Part shown: positions 1 through 10,723 of the stretch, one piece after another
Layout of the letters: every line of letters starts with the position of its first letter
Position numbering within the stretch: the stretch's first letter is position 1
From: Suillus spraguei
Lineage: Eukaryota > Basidiomycota > Agaricomycetes > Boletales > Suillaceae
Direction of reading: 5' to 3'
Assembly (NCBI GenBank): GCA_016800925.1
Contig: JABCPU010000457.1
Location: 1-51,618 of the forward strand
Length of the DNA stretch: 51,618 bases
Translations under genes and position numbers: made by a program
The notes under the pieces: model-generated
What the model was told of the DNA's origin: nothing
The model's database searches: none
The model's input: the letters and a program-made list of their open reading frames with translations, nothing else

Positions 1-1205
1 ATGTGGGTGCACTCTTGCCATTAGGTAGACTAATCAGTAGGTCGCCTTTTCCTATGGCTTGGAAGTGTGCTTATTGGCAGTGGTGATAGGCTTTGGTGGG
101 ATCGTCACAAAATTCTGGAAATGGTCTCGGTATGATGACATATGATGGGAGGCACCAGAGTCATATAGCTCTGTGCGGTTGCTATCTTCTCTACCAGAGT
201 TGGCGAGCATAGCATAGTCAAAGGTCTTGGTGTAGGCCTCTTCATCATCATCCTGGATGTCGTCAATTGAAGGTACGTCATCTTCATCTACCTCTGTGAG
301 CCATCCACTTCATCATCCCAACCATGTGCTAACCAAACACCTTGGTTCATCCTCATTCTTCCTTGTCCTTGGCAGCTGCAGCTGTATCAGACTTCTTGCC
401 TTTGGCCTTGCTAGAGCCTGGCTTCTCCCCAGCTTTTCCTCCACCATCAGCCCAGCAGTCCTTTCATATGACCTTTCTTCCCACAGTTGTGACACTTGCC
501 CTTGAAGCGGTGCTTCTTGCCATTAGAATTTGCAGTGTAGGTGGCATCGTCATTAGAAGGTGTGAACTTCTTCCCCTTGTGGTGTGTTGGTCATAACTCA
601 TCAATAATGGCGGCCATCAAGATATCTGGAGTAAGGTCTGTACTGGTGACTCTGGCTGATGCCATCAATGTGGATAGGTGTGGGTCGTAGGATGTGGCAG
701 GGAACCAAGAATTATTGTAGTGAAACTGTTGTCTGACAGATCTTGACCCATTGAGGACAATTGCTCCCTGATGGCAAGCATTTTGTCAAAGTGGTCACAG
801 ATGTTCCCTTTCTCCTGGGCACTTCAGGTCCTGCAGCTTGCGGAGTAGCTCAACAGAAATTATTCTGGAGTGCTTCTGAAACATGTTGGCCAAGTAGGTA
901 AAGATCTCTACTACCATAGAGAGAGACTTGATTCTGGTAAAGAGCGTGTCTGGGATTGTACCTGCAATCTGCTGTTTGACTACAGCGTCACAAAGTCGCC
1001 ATTCTTTCATAGCCTTCTGATATTCCACCACTTCCTTCAACTCATTTGCAGTTGTTGGACTCCATGACTGGCCTCTTCCTGTCAATGTTGCAGGGTCTAC
1101 CAGTTTTGCTGTTGTGCCGTCCAAATGGCCAACCAAACCTCTAGTGTCTATGGACCAAAGCAGTCTTTCCTTGTAAGTCACCCAGTTTTCTCCATCTGTG
1201 GTCAA
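1..1205 (-). pseudogene. Ty1/copia retrotransposon gag and protease region, decayed and cut by the window edge
   Basis: Read on the minus strand from about 1205 to 1. The first block (1205-795) is a UBN2-like copia gag, with TTDGENWVTYKERLLWSID near the start. A zinc knuckle follows at about 515-470 (CHNCGKKGHM); its last cysteine is only reached after a one-base frameshift (KDCWADGGGK). At 290-105 the frame reads TFDYAMLANSG and then YDSGASHHMSSYRDHF, the retropepsin active site (DSGA) of copia polyproteins. A further frameshift near 60 is needed to continue into the GKGDLLISLPNG stretch at the window edge. Integrase, reverse transcriptase and RNase H should lie to the left, outside the window. 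At least three frame breaks make it non-functional. Family assignment is firm; exact boundaries are not. Confidence 0.85.
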
Positions 1206-1454
1206 TTTGGGTACCCGAAGAAAGTCGTCTCCTAGTTTAGTGGTGGAAAGACATTATATTTGATGCTTAATACTGAGAGCAGTGGCAGCCTTCCAAAAAT
1301 AGGCAATATGGTGCTGGTGCTGCTATCCACTGGCTCTGGCGCTGTATTTGGCATTGTTTGTTTTGTGCAAACTGTTTTTCGCAAATTCCCTAATTAGGCA
1401 ACCCAAAAACTTCAGCGTCCAAGGTTTGCTCTTCTGCATCAAGCAGGGCTCATA

Positions 1455-1695
1455 ACCTGCAGCAATAGGTAAGCTCAGTAGACTAGCAAGTCACTGTATT
1501 ATATACCTGCAGCAATAGGTAAGCTGCAGTAGTAGTCAGTACTAAGTAATGAATGTGTAAGTAGCATATGCTCACTCAGTAGACTAGCAAGTCACTGAGG
1601 TAGGTAGAGTAAAGAGTGGCTGTAAGTATGTCCATGCTTATCTAATACTACCAGTAATGTCCAAGGTCCATGTAATGTTTGACTATTCAAAACAA
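1455..1695 (-). repeat. Possible 5' LTR or leader of the copia element, with internal direct repeats
   Basis: A 21-bp unit (acctgcagcaataggtaag core) occurs at 1455-1475 and 1505-1525, and a 23-bp unit (tagactagcaagtcactg core) at 1474-1496 and 1575-1597. On the minus strand the block could run from a TGTTTTGAATAG start near 1695 to a TTGCTGCA end near 1457. That end lies just upstream of the gag reading frame and is followed by GGTTATGAGCCC, a possible primer-binding site. The other LTR is outside the window, so this cannot be confirmed by pairing. Confidence 0.35.
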
Positions 1696-1782
1696 TCTCT
1701 CATAATGCATGAACTTTTGGCGGTGCTGACCATATACATTATGAGCAAATCAACTGTATTACATATTGTATTGTACTGGTGG

Positions 1783-2490
1783 CTGTGGAGGTCTTGTCTC
1801 TGATCCTGCCTGGGAGGTAGAAATGAGGTGGAGGGAGGCAAGACGGTGGGTCTAAGGAAGTCGGAGGGAGTAGTGAGGGTAGCAAGATAATGGGTCCATG
1901 GGAAGAACAATTTTGAGCTTTCCTGGTGACACTCTTGTTGCTAGTATATGGCGTAAATGTGTTCAAGTAATAGCAACACAGATAGTACCTTGACATGGTC
2001 CTGTCCGTGACAAGACCAGAGCACATGGATGTTATTGTGTGTTGCCAATGATCCTTGCAAGTTGGGAACAACAAAGTATCAACTGCAGGCTCTACTATAA
2101 ATAGGTTCATGTTATTGCAATGATTAATGATTTGAGTCCAAGAAAGAAAGAAAAAAACAGGTTTGCAACATATTTTAAAGAAATCATGTACATAGATTGA
2201 TGAAAGGTTCCCACTTTTCAATCCACTTGTAGGATCTTTTCACCTTTCACCCATGTGAACTCTGGCCTGGTGCCAGTATTACGGTCTTTCACCCTATTTC
2301 ATTCTTCCACTAGTTCACCGGTCGATCTCAAAATCTGTTTTAAATTTTTCTTGCTATTCCTGTTATTGCTAGTCGACGTTGTCATCACTGTCATTTTCAC
2401 TCTGTTTTTTACTTGCAAAGAAGTTGTTCACGCTTGATGCAACTGTCAATCATTTTCACTGTAAAGTTAGCATCAGATACTACTCCATCA
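1783..2490 (+). pseudogene. Truncated duplicate of the aspartic protease promoter and signal-peptide start
   Basis: This stretch aligns along most of its length with 37935-39020, the 5' flank and start of the aspartic protease gene. Shared features are the CTATAAATAG box (about 2096 here, about 38648 there), a stretch reading ttctgttttaaattttt, and the block tacttgcaaagaagttgttcac just before the ATG. The ATG at about 2438 starts MQLSIIFTV against MQLSIVFAV in the intact gene. Similarity stops after the codons for TPS, near 2488, so only about 17 codons remain and the mature enzyme is absent. The intact copy has about 360 bp (38236-38590) that is missing here. Both copies are in the same orientation. 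Confidence 0.8.
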
Positions 2491-2504
2491 GTAAAAAGTC
2501 AAGT

Positions 2505-2668
2505 TTGTTGTAGCCCTGGTGACAGCTATATAGAGCTATATAGCCACCATAGTGCTATGTAGCTTCAAGCTCTGCTACATACTCTTACAGTAGTCACGCA
2601 CCCAAACAGTGTGCCATAGGTAGCTACAGGAGTTACCATGACTGCTACAGAAAGCTATAGGTGGCTTC
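2505..2668. repeat. Subterminal-repeat DNA, possible left end of a large DNA transposon
   Basis: The DNA is packed with variants of GCTATATAGC and GCTACATAG. The same kind of sequence occurs at 13550-13790. The start here (CCCTGGTGACAGCTATATAG) can be aligned with gaps to the reverse complement of the right-hand end (CCCTTGTCTACAGGG followed by TGCTATATAG). CACTA and Plavaka elements carry such subterminal arrays. No clear target duplication was found. Confidence 0.4.
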
Positions 2669-4249
2669 TGTTACAACCATGCAAAACCGGAGATTAGTAA
2701 GAAGTCCTGGTCTTACATGGGGTTGTACCGGAGGGTTGTAAAGTCAAAGGGGCTTGGCCTCAGCTCGTACGCTGTGCCCCTTACCCGAGTATGTGCCCTT
2801 AATTTCGGATGAAGTCCAAAAGAGAGCTCTGGTGAAGTCCGGATGGAGGGTCTGGACGAAACTCTAAGGCAGGATAGCTCAACAGAGCTCCGATGGACTT
2901 CCGGATGAGTGCGGGAATGCGCCAGAACTATTTTTGGTAGGTAGGGAGTAATGGTAACACTACTGGAACAAGCTCCAAGTAGAACAGATGAAAGATGGAC
3001 CACTGGACAAAGTCCAGGGCAGGATAGGAGCAGAGTCTGGAGGGAAAGATGATCCATAGATGTCAGAGGATAGGATAGGATGGATCTGGAGGACTAGGGG
3101 TCCGAAGGTCCAAAGCTCGGAGGAGCAGAGGAGCAGAGGAGCGGATGAGTGGACGAGCAGATGAGCAGATGAGCAGATGAGCAGACGAGCAGGCGAGTGG
3201 ATGAGCAGATGAGCAGACGAGCAGGCGAGTAGATGAGCAGATGAGCAGATGAGCAGATGATCGGACGAGCATAGCTCTGTGGATCTTTAGAGGAAGTGTT
3301 GGCTACTAGAGAGGAGTAGGTCCGGATATGGTGTAGAGATAGTATAGACTACTCCAGACAAGGTCTGGAATAGAAACAGACAGTATAAGACTACCAAAGG
3401 TAGAGTTGGAGGTGAAACAGATGATAGACGGAGATGGATGAAGTCCGAAAGGATTATAGGACATAGGATCAAAGCTCCGGCCTAGGGAGTGATCCCATAG
3501 GCCTGAGTCAGAAGCTTACAAGGGCCGGAGCCTAAGTGCAAGAACAGAAACGGAGTTATATAGACATGATAACAGGATACAGAGTAATCAAAGGAATATA
3601 CAGAAGTAGGAACAATAAATCAGACTGAGGTCTGCAGGAGTTGTACTACAAGTTTATATACTGTAGGTAGCATGCCAGAAGGCAAGTAAGGATAGTCCGA
3701 GGCTATGTTTGAGCATTGCGGAACACAAGGCTATGAACTCGGAAATAAGACTTGTACGAAATATCTTATCAAGATGGAAGTCAAGATAACCGAAAGCCAG
3801 AGGTGCAGAGATAACCGAAAGCCGACACAGGTATTAACCTAAAAGGAGTAACGCGCAGGTGCGCAGGAAATAGTTTTGGATATGAGCATGGATCGGATAT
3901 GGACACAGATCGGATATGGACACAGATCGGATATGGAGACACAGATCGGATATGGACACAGATCGGATATGGACACAGATCGGATATGGACACAGATCGG
4001 ATATGGACACAGATCGGATATGGACACAGATCGGATATGGACACAGATCAGATATGGACACAGATCAGATATGGACACAGATCGGATATGGACACAGATC
4101 AGATATGGACACAGATCGGATATGGATGGATATTGATTGGAGTGGATGGGTGGATTGGATATGTGAGCTGGATTGGATGGGTGGACTAGGATGTATGGAT
4201 TGGGTGTCCAGATGTCCATGGATCAGACCTGAATGTACGGTATATGTCA
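2669..4249 (-). mobile_element. Solo LTR (family L1, copy 1), 1581 bp, minus orientation
   Basis: The block begins TGTTACAACC and ends TATATGTCA and is flanked by a perfect 5-bp target duplication, GCTTC (2664-2668 and 4250-4254). Its reverse complement matches the solo LTR at 27092-28612 over most of its length, including the TATATAAAC box (here about 3653-3661 on the minus strand). No gag-pol remains, so it is an LTR left by recombination between two LTRs, probably of a Ty3/gypsy element. It holds two minisatellites: 12-bp-type units around 3120-3270 and 17-bp units at 3899-4125. The open frames seen in it are a by-product of those repeats. Confidence 0.9.
3899..4130. repeat. Minisatellite, about 13 copies of a 17-bp unit
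   Basis: The unit is atggacacagatcggat, with a few copies reading cagat and one copy of 19 bp. It lies inside solo LTR copy 1. Because 17 is not a multiple of three, the array cycles through all frames, and each frame stays open on both strands. This gives repeated MDTDRIWTQIGYGHRSD and similar peptides, which I do not take as genes. LTR copy 2 has a shorter array of related units at the matching place (about 27220-27330). Confidence 0.9.
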
Positions 4250-4298
4250 GCTTCATTGTGCAGTGGTAGATCTCCGTAATATGTAATGTCATTGCAAT

Positions 4299-7200
4299 CT
4301 AATTAGTAGTCACTGAAGCACAAAACATCTCGACATCGATGAACTCATTAAAATAAAAATCATTTGCGGCCTCATATGCATTTCCACTTCTCAACCTCGG
4401 CTCAACTGATGGTCCCATCTTTGGTATTAGATGACATGGCCTAACGATTTTGTCAACATGAATGACAGCAGAATTCTGGCGACAATGGTGGGATGAGCGC
4501 AACACTTGTCACATTCCAGAAGCAGGGTCTGGTGTCCTGAAAGGTGTGAACCACTCGATGTATGCAAGGGCTCTAGTGTATGTACCAAACTGACGAGGGA
4601 GGGAGAATATAACACAAACTTGAGCCACTCTCAGACCTGCAACAGCTACTATCAAATATCACCCTTCAGACAACTACCAAAAACTTACCATCTAGAGTCC
4701 ACAAATGTGCAGGATGAGGACTGTCAGATATCAACCCCATATCAAACCGAGCCAGACAACTAGGCTTATGGCCTGATGACAATATCTCAGGTGTCGCTCT
4801 AATGCACCTCCGCATTGGTGTGTCACTAACTCGGAGGTCAGGTGGCGTCACAATGACCACTTGCTGATAAACATCAAAATGGTCCTGCACTCCTGGTACA
4901 ACAGTACAGCCAGGGAGATTCTTGCATATGAAAGATCAAAGAGCTGTGAGAAATTCAGTAGCACCATGTGATGTTACAATGTCTTGAACCGATCGGTGTG
5001 GATGCACCGGAGTCTTTGCAAGGATATGCATCATTTGCAATCGTTCAGCAGAAGTGGTATTGGGAGTAGCCGCCTCTGTTTCCTCTGGGACCGAGTCTGA
5101 GTCCAAGTCCAAGTCGTACATATTTTGCACAGTGCAGCCTACACTGGCAGCTCAGAGAGGCTCTTGTGCCAGCCAATCCAGATATGCACCCTGCAAAAAG
5201 ACGGCTTCCTGGCATTGAAGCCACAAAACCATCTGTTCTTCATAGTCCCATTTATTGCTGGCATGGTAAGCATCCTTTGCAAAGTCTATGTGCAAATGCT
5301 CAGGCAATTCTGTGTTAAAACCATCAGCCACCCCAAACAAAGTGATAGACTGGACATCATGCGTGAGTTGATGCAATTTGGGGATGTTGAAATGTTCATG
5401 AATAGACAGTTCCTTAAGGACATCCTTGTTAGTGTGAAATACTGATAGTGCTGTCTGTAGGCCTTCAAGCGAATCCACCATGTGAATTTGCAGCTGCGCA
5501 TAATATGAGAAGTTCAGAATCGAACGAGCAACTACCAAGACCTGACTGCCAGGCATACTAACTCAGCGACATATACCATCTTCAAGACGTGAAATACACA
5601 CACCTAGGTACTGCACCAGTGAGTAAGCCAATGAAGACTCGCTGCATTTCTTTATGCTCACTTCTGGTCCATTGCTTCACAGTTGATATTCCTTTCTTGA
5701 AGTGATAAAGCCCTGGGTAATCTGGCATTGCCTTGAAATGTGCGTCCATCTCTTCCTCCCAAATAATTTGCTGACACCACCTCACAAGGTGATCCTTGAA
5801 TACACCTTTATGAACTTGGTGCAAAAGATCTGGAGTGAACACTAGGAAGATGTCGGCATGAGGCATATCAGCCCAGAAAGGGTTGTAAATGCTACATAGT
5901 CCATTTTCCTCAAATTCAGGCAGATGCTGACCAATCTTTCGCCTTTGCAAGATATCTTTTGTGGATTCAGAATCATCCATTGCTGAGTCCTGTGCATCCT
6001 CTCACTCATCTGCTGCCACCAGACACTTAGGACAACGATTTTCCTTACAACAGGCCACCAAACACTGTTCTGGGAAATCGGCAACATATGCGGCCAGAAT
6101 TGGGTAGACACGGCATATCCATGAATCAGCGCACACCATATCCACGCCATCATTCCTGGCAGCAATTGTTACAAGAACACCTTCTTGCGCCCCTACTATC
6201 ATTTTTCCTCCTATGCATCGCCATCTACTCTCGTCCTGACGAGGCCTCCATCCTTGTCCTCTGCTACCTTGTCTGGCTTGCCATTGTCACTCCTTACCTT
6301 GCCTATGCTCATCTCCTCCATCGTCGCTGAACACGCCCTCTTTGCGCACCTTCTACCTCCTTTGCGCCTATACACGCCTCTCTCGCTTCGCGCGCTTCAA
6401 GTGCCTCCTCTGCGCTCATCACATCACCTTGCGCTTCAACATGCACACTCGCTCAGTTAATGGGAACCCCCTGTCTACCTTCAAGGACGTCTTGGTATCA
6501 TGTTATGCTTTATCCTTTTACCGTTTACCTTTCTTGACTTGTGCGTTGCCTCATTGGCTCGTACCCTTTATACCTTTGGCTCCGCACTTATGACCCCTTC
6601 ACGCACATGTGCATTCTCATTGGTTGATATGCCTCTGACTCATTCACGAGCATGCATCCTCTTATTGGCTATCTGACTTCATACTTAATTCAGCGATACT
6701 TACGTATTTGCGCTCTGCTTCAATCTTACATATAAATATGCGCAGATAGCCTTTGTACTTCTTTAACTTGAATCTACTTGATCTTCGACCCTGAACTTCC
6801 TTTCAATAAGCTTTTCATAAGCTTATTGTCTCTATTCGAACTTCGTAGAAGCTCATCGCTTCTACATCTTTGATTGTCGTCAAGAACCTCGTCCCTGTGA
6901 CATAGGTCGTGAGACAGCGCATAGCGCCCACCTCCGACCAATGCAACTAGCGCACTCCACACTAGGGGTCCGATATGCACGGGCTGCCACTCTTGATAGA
7001 GCGCCTGTCGCAGACACCACTCAAGTTCATTAGCGCCTGGCTAGGTCACTAACAGCAATCAGAGGATGGAGGAGCAGGGCCATGCAATGATGGAAGAGTT
7101 GGTATCCTGCCATGGAGCGTTCGTATGGTGTGAAGCAGTCCAGTTTACCTGCAGGTAAGTATCCAATCAGCACAGTTGCACATGCAGAAGCCTGACGCCT

Positions 7201-8301
7201 TTTTGCTTTTGTGATGTTGCCAATAGACATATACACCGGCCATGCAGACTTATCGCCTCGGAACTGTGATAAGGTCATTTTGTCTGATGATAAAATAATT
7301 GGAGTGATAGTCGCTCCTTCAGGCAATGTGTTCTACATGAGAGGTCAGTCTATTCCTTCAATGCTTCTCCAGATTAATCTTACCTGTTTATTGCTCCACC
7401 AGTCTGCTGTCCACATCTCATCAATAACTCTATGTTGCCCCACATGGTTAGCATATGCTCTGGCAGGTGAGTAGCCCATATCTGCCTTGAAAGCAGGGTT
7501 TCCAATGAGTTCCTTTACATATTCCACAGGATCCTGACTCCATAACTCCACTTCTTCTTGCAACAACTCTCCAGCCTCGTCCTGACGATTACCATGGACA
7601 GTCACATTTTTACAGGTCCAACCCAGACCATGTGGAAGTGCATCCACTCTTTGCAAGAATGAACGACTGTTATGAAATGATAGCTTTGTGTGCTGTTGTG
7701 TCTGTTGACAGCATCCATATGGTGAGTTCCATTTTTGTTCAAGGCTCTTGACATACTATGGGTAGTTTTAGAAATTCATCGGTCCATGTTTGTCCCAGAT
7801 TTTTGACTAGCCACTGTGCTAGACCCCACTCTTCCCTGGTGAGTCGTCTACTTAGTACATATCTGGTCAACATGTCCAATGACTTACTCATCCTCAAAGG
7901 GAGACCACAGATCTTCACCACCTTCCTGCTGTTCTCTTTTACATCTTTCAAATCTGGTCTCCCCTTTGCCCAATCCCCAGCCTGTGTCTGGCTGGGGTTC
8001 GATATACTGGCCAATGTTGGTGAGTGATGTACCATCCTCATCCTCAACTTCTTCAACTGAAATCCCAACAAATTTTGTTGAGTGTAGGGTTGGTATCCAT
8101 TTCAGGTCCTGAGCGCGCGCGAACATGGTGTGGGGCTATGTCTTCATGGCAGAAGTCTGCATCAGGTGTGTGCAAATTCTCTACCTCTACATCTTCAATC
8201 AATGATGTCCACTCCTTTCAGCATTCAGGCCATCCTACAATGTGTCTCTTGAGACCCTCATGCATAGATGTGACCTTACCGCAAAATGTACAGTTAGGCA
8301 T
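4299..8301 (-). pseudogene. Plavaka-type DNA transposase, broken
   Basis: Read right to left. A C2H2-like zinc finger starts at 8301 (CTFCGKV then GLKRHIVGWPEC) and is followed at once by a stop. Then come an LTREEWGLAQWLVKNLGQTW block (about 7850), WSQDPVEYVKELIGNPAF (7530), the core [16 protein letters not shown] and [10 protein letters not shown] (7320-7180), [14 protein letters not shown] and NRCPKC (6090-6020), TPDLLHQVHKGVFKDHLV (5850-5780), and the C-terminal CHLIPKMGPSV and FYFNEFIDVEMF (4440-4320). This order is that of the Plavaka (CACTA-related) transposases common in Agaricomycetes. The gene is split by a solo LTR (6167-7054) and has several stops and frameshifts. Some introns must exist, so I give only the outer limits. 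Certain as to family; not functional. Confidence 0.88.
6167..7054 (+). mobile_element. Solo LTR of a second family (L2), 888 bp, inside the transposase gene
   Basis: The block begins TGTTACAAG and ends CACTAACA, with a perfect 5-bp duplication GCAAT at 6162-6166 and 7055-7059. Removing it and one duplication joins the transposase frame exactly (minus strand ...[18 protein letters not shown]), so it inserted into a then-open reading frame. A TATA-like stretch, catataaatatgcgc near 6730, suggests plus orientation. It has no similarity that I can see to the L1 LTRs. Confidence 0.9.
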
Positions 8302-8429
8302 GGCAGGTTTGTGGTTGCCAACAATGGCGTGTCCGCTCACTTCCTAATACCCTGGTTTTCAGGCACTAGAACCACCAACACGGATGCAATTCATAATGGG
8401 GTGCCACCTGGGTCTAAAGATAATGAAGA

Positions 8430-9020
8430 TACGAACCCAATCGCATCACTGGACTTAAGATACATACGAGAGAGAATGGTGTGCCCAGCAAACGCTACAG
8501 GTTTGGGACAAGCACTTCAAGTTCACTGAGCATAAGCGCAAATTTCCCTCGTTGGGTCTTAAGAGGATGAAGATTTGAACCCAATCACATCACTGGACTT
8601 AAGATACATATAGGAGAGAATGGTGCGCCACCTTTCATTTCACTGGTATGGTGCACCACCTTTTATTTCACTGGTATAGTGCACCACCTTTCTTCTTTTG
8701 TTACGTCCTTCTCAACATCAGAAGCCCAAGATCAAACCCAATCGCATCACTGGACTTAAGATACATATGAGATAGAATCATCAGAAGCCCAATCTCAAAC
8801 CCAATCACATCACTGGACTTAAGATACGTCCAAGAGATAATGGTACGTGCCCAAGATCGAACCCAATCACATTACTGGACTCAAGATACGTACAAGAGAT
8901 AATGGTGCACCTGGTCCTTCTAGTCATTCTTAACATCTGCTTTAGGCCCAACACAGCGGTCCTTCTAGAAGCAATCGCATCACTGGACTCAAGATATGTA
9001 TGAGAGATAATGGTGCACGC
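8430..9020. repeat. Dispersed tandem repeats around a cccaatcrcatcactggact core
   Basis: At least six copies of a 50-60 bp unit (atcrcatcactggacttaag, then atacrta, then gagagaatgg) lie at about 8440, 8582, 8738, 8802, 8860 and 8969, with variable spacers such as gtgcgccacctttcatttcactgg. No open frame runs through it. It sits between the transposase relic and the DUF6532 relic and may be transposon internal non-coding DNA. Confidence 0.75.
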
Positions 9021-9119
9021 GGTCCTTCTAGTCCTTCTCAACATCTGCTTTATGGTGCACCCCTTTATTCTCAACTTCTGCTTGCACTTCAGAATAGTGT
9101 GCCACCTTTCTTCTTTCCT

Positions 9120-9720
9120 CATGTGTTAGGCCCAACGCTGGGGTGCTTCTGGAAGGTTCAACTTCTGCTTGCAGTTTGCACCACCTTGCTTCTTTCCTCA
9201 GCCCAATGCAGTGGTGCTTCTGGAAGCTACCACCCTTCTGGAAGCTATGGTTCTTGAAGACCTGCTTTATTCTCAACTTCTGCTTACAGTTCAGAATGGT
9301 GTGCCACCTTTCTTCTTTCCTCGCGTGTTGTTCAGCAGATAACTTTGAAGCTACAGTTCTTGAAGCTATGGTCCTTCTAGAAGCTACGGCCCTTCTAGAA
9401 GCTACGGTTCTTGAAGATCTGCTTTGTTCTCAACTTCTGCTTTAGGCCCGAGCAGTTCATAATGGTGCGCCACCTTCCATTTCACTGGTTGGTTGCTATG
9501 TGATTACTATCATCTTCTTCCTTCTCTCATCTTGCCGCCTCTTCTATCCTGGACCATTTCTTTATCTCGTCTCAATGGCTTTACTTTTATTCACCAGAGT
9601 TCACGCATCGCATGCCTGTTTTCCAGAGTTCACGCATCGCATGGCTTGACTTTTACCAGAGTTCACGCATCGCATTGCTTTACTTTGATTCACCAGAGTT
9701 CATGCATCGCATGGCTTTGC
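9120..9720. repeat. Short repeat clusters (gaagctacggttcttgaag and cagagttcacgcatcgca)
   Basis: Units built on cttctagaagctacgg and ttcttgaagctatgg recur at 9220-9420. Four copies of a unit reading ccagagttcacgcatcgcat occur at 9595-9710. From 9720 to 9990 the DNA is pyrimidine-rich with no gene that I can see. Confidence 0.7.
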
Positions 9721-9989
9721 TTTTACTCTTATTTCTGTTCTATTTATTTAACCCATTTCTGATCTTTCATTTTAAACAGCAGCTTGTTCAAACATCGTAT
9801 GGATTTGCTTTGACTCCTTGGATCTTTCTTTCATGCATTGCATGGTCTTTGTTCTGTTCCTGTTTGTCTCTCTTTCTCTTTCTTTCATGCATTGCATAGC
9901 CTTTGTTCTGCTCGTCTCATCTATTTCATAACTGACTGATTATTTCATACCCATACACCATCTTTCATACCCAACTGATGACTGACTGA

Positions 9990-10398
9990 CTAAACTAAAG
10001 TAGTGATACCATGAGACACAAGTAGGATCTCCAAAAGTTGGACTTTGCATGCTTCTTCACACTTCTTCTTTTCGGCATGCCAGCGACTAACTATTAACTC
10101 CCTTACATACATTTGGTGAGTTGCAGGACCTTGCATGTGTTCAGAGATTTGTGCTTTACATGCCTCGTCACAGCACCTGAGCTCAGCATCCCAGCATTCT
10201 AACACCAGGGTTCACAGGTAAGTCTGTGATGTGGGGATAGGTCCTGGCATTTGACGATGTGGTTTCAAGGGATAATGAAGCTCTGGAGGATGTAGCGCCT
10301 GCTTGGTGTGTTTGTTTCCTTCCCTGGCCTGTCCTGGTGCAACGACCACATGGAAGGGGCGACCCGGAGTTGGAGCAGGCCTGCAGGATGGTCAGCAT
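9990..10398 (-). other. Unrecognised coding-like fragment
   Basis: Two minus-strand open stretches adjoin here. The left one contains a repeated pattern, CDEACKAQ and CEEACKVQ about 40 residues apart. The right one contains SPLPCGRCTRTGQG. I do not recognise either, and a frame change would be needed to join them. A plus-strand stretch at 10390-10720 (NVPLPDIKYIFLRFAKW, then a possible exon at about 10560 with VIQSYFIYYCIDPPNENSNS) may be the tail of another decayed gene. Confidence 0.25.
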
Positions 10399-10723
10399 CC
10401 ATCATGGCCAATCTCAGAGCAACGTACCATTGCCTGACATCAAGTACATTTTCCTCCGTTTTGCTAAATGGTGAGAAGACATAACTATGATATTGGTTAG
10501 TGTGTAGCGAATCTTAGATTACCCAGCCACTGACTGTTTGTTCATTTTGGGATTGTAGGGTTAACAGTAATGTGATTCAGTCGTACTTTATATACTATTG
10601 CATTGACCCTCCAAATGAAAATTCAAACTCTAAAGAACTCTTTGTTGATCAGACTCCCCAGCTCCCATATGTAAAGGCATGTCATCCAGTTTTTTCCACT
10701 GCAGACCACCCTGGACCTGAATT

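Noticed and set aside
3120..3270. Possible CRISPR-like regular repeats
   Set aside because: Units are contiguous minisatellite copies without unique spacers, and the genome is eukaryotic.
3781..4292. Six overlapping ORFs of 75-126 codons on both strands
   Set aside because: All are translations of the 17-bp minisatellite inside a solo LTR.
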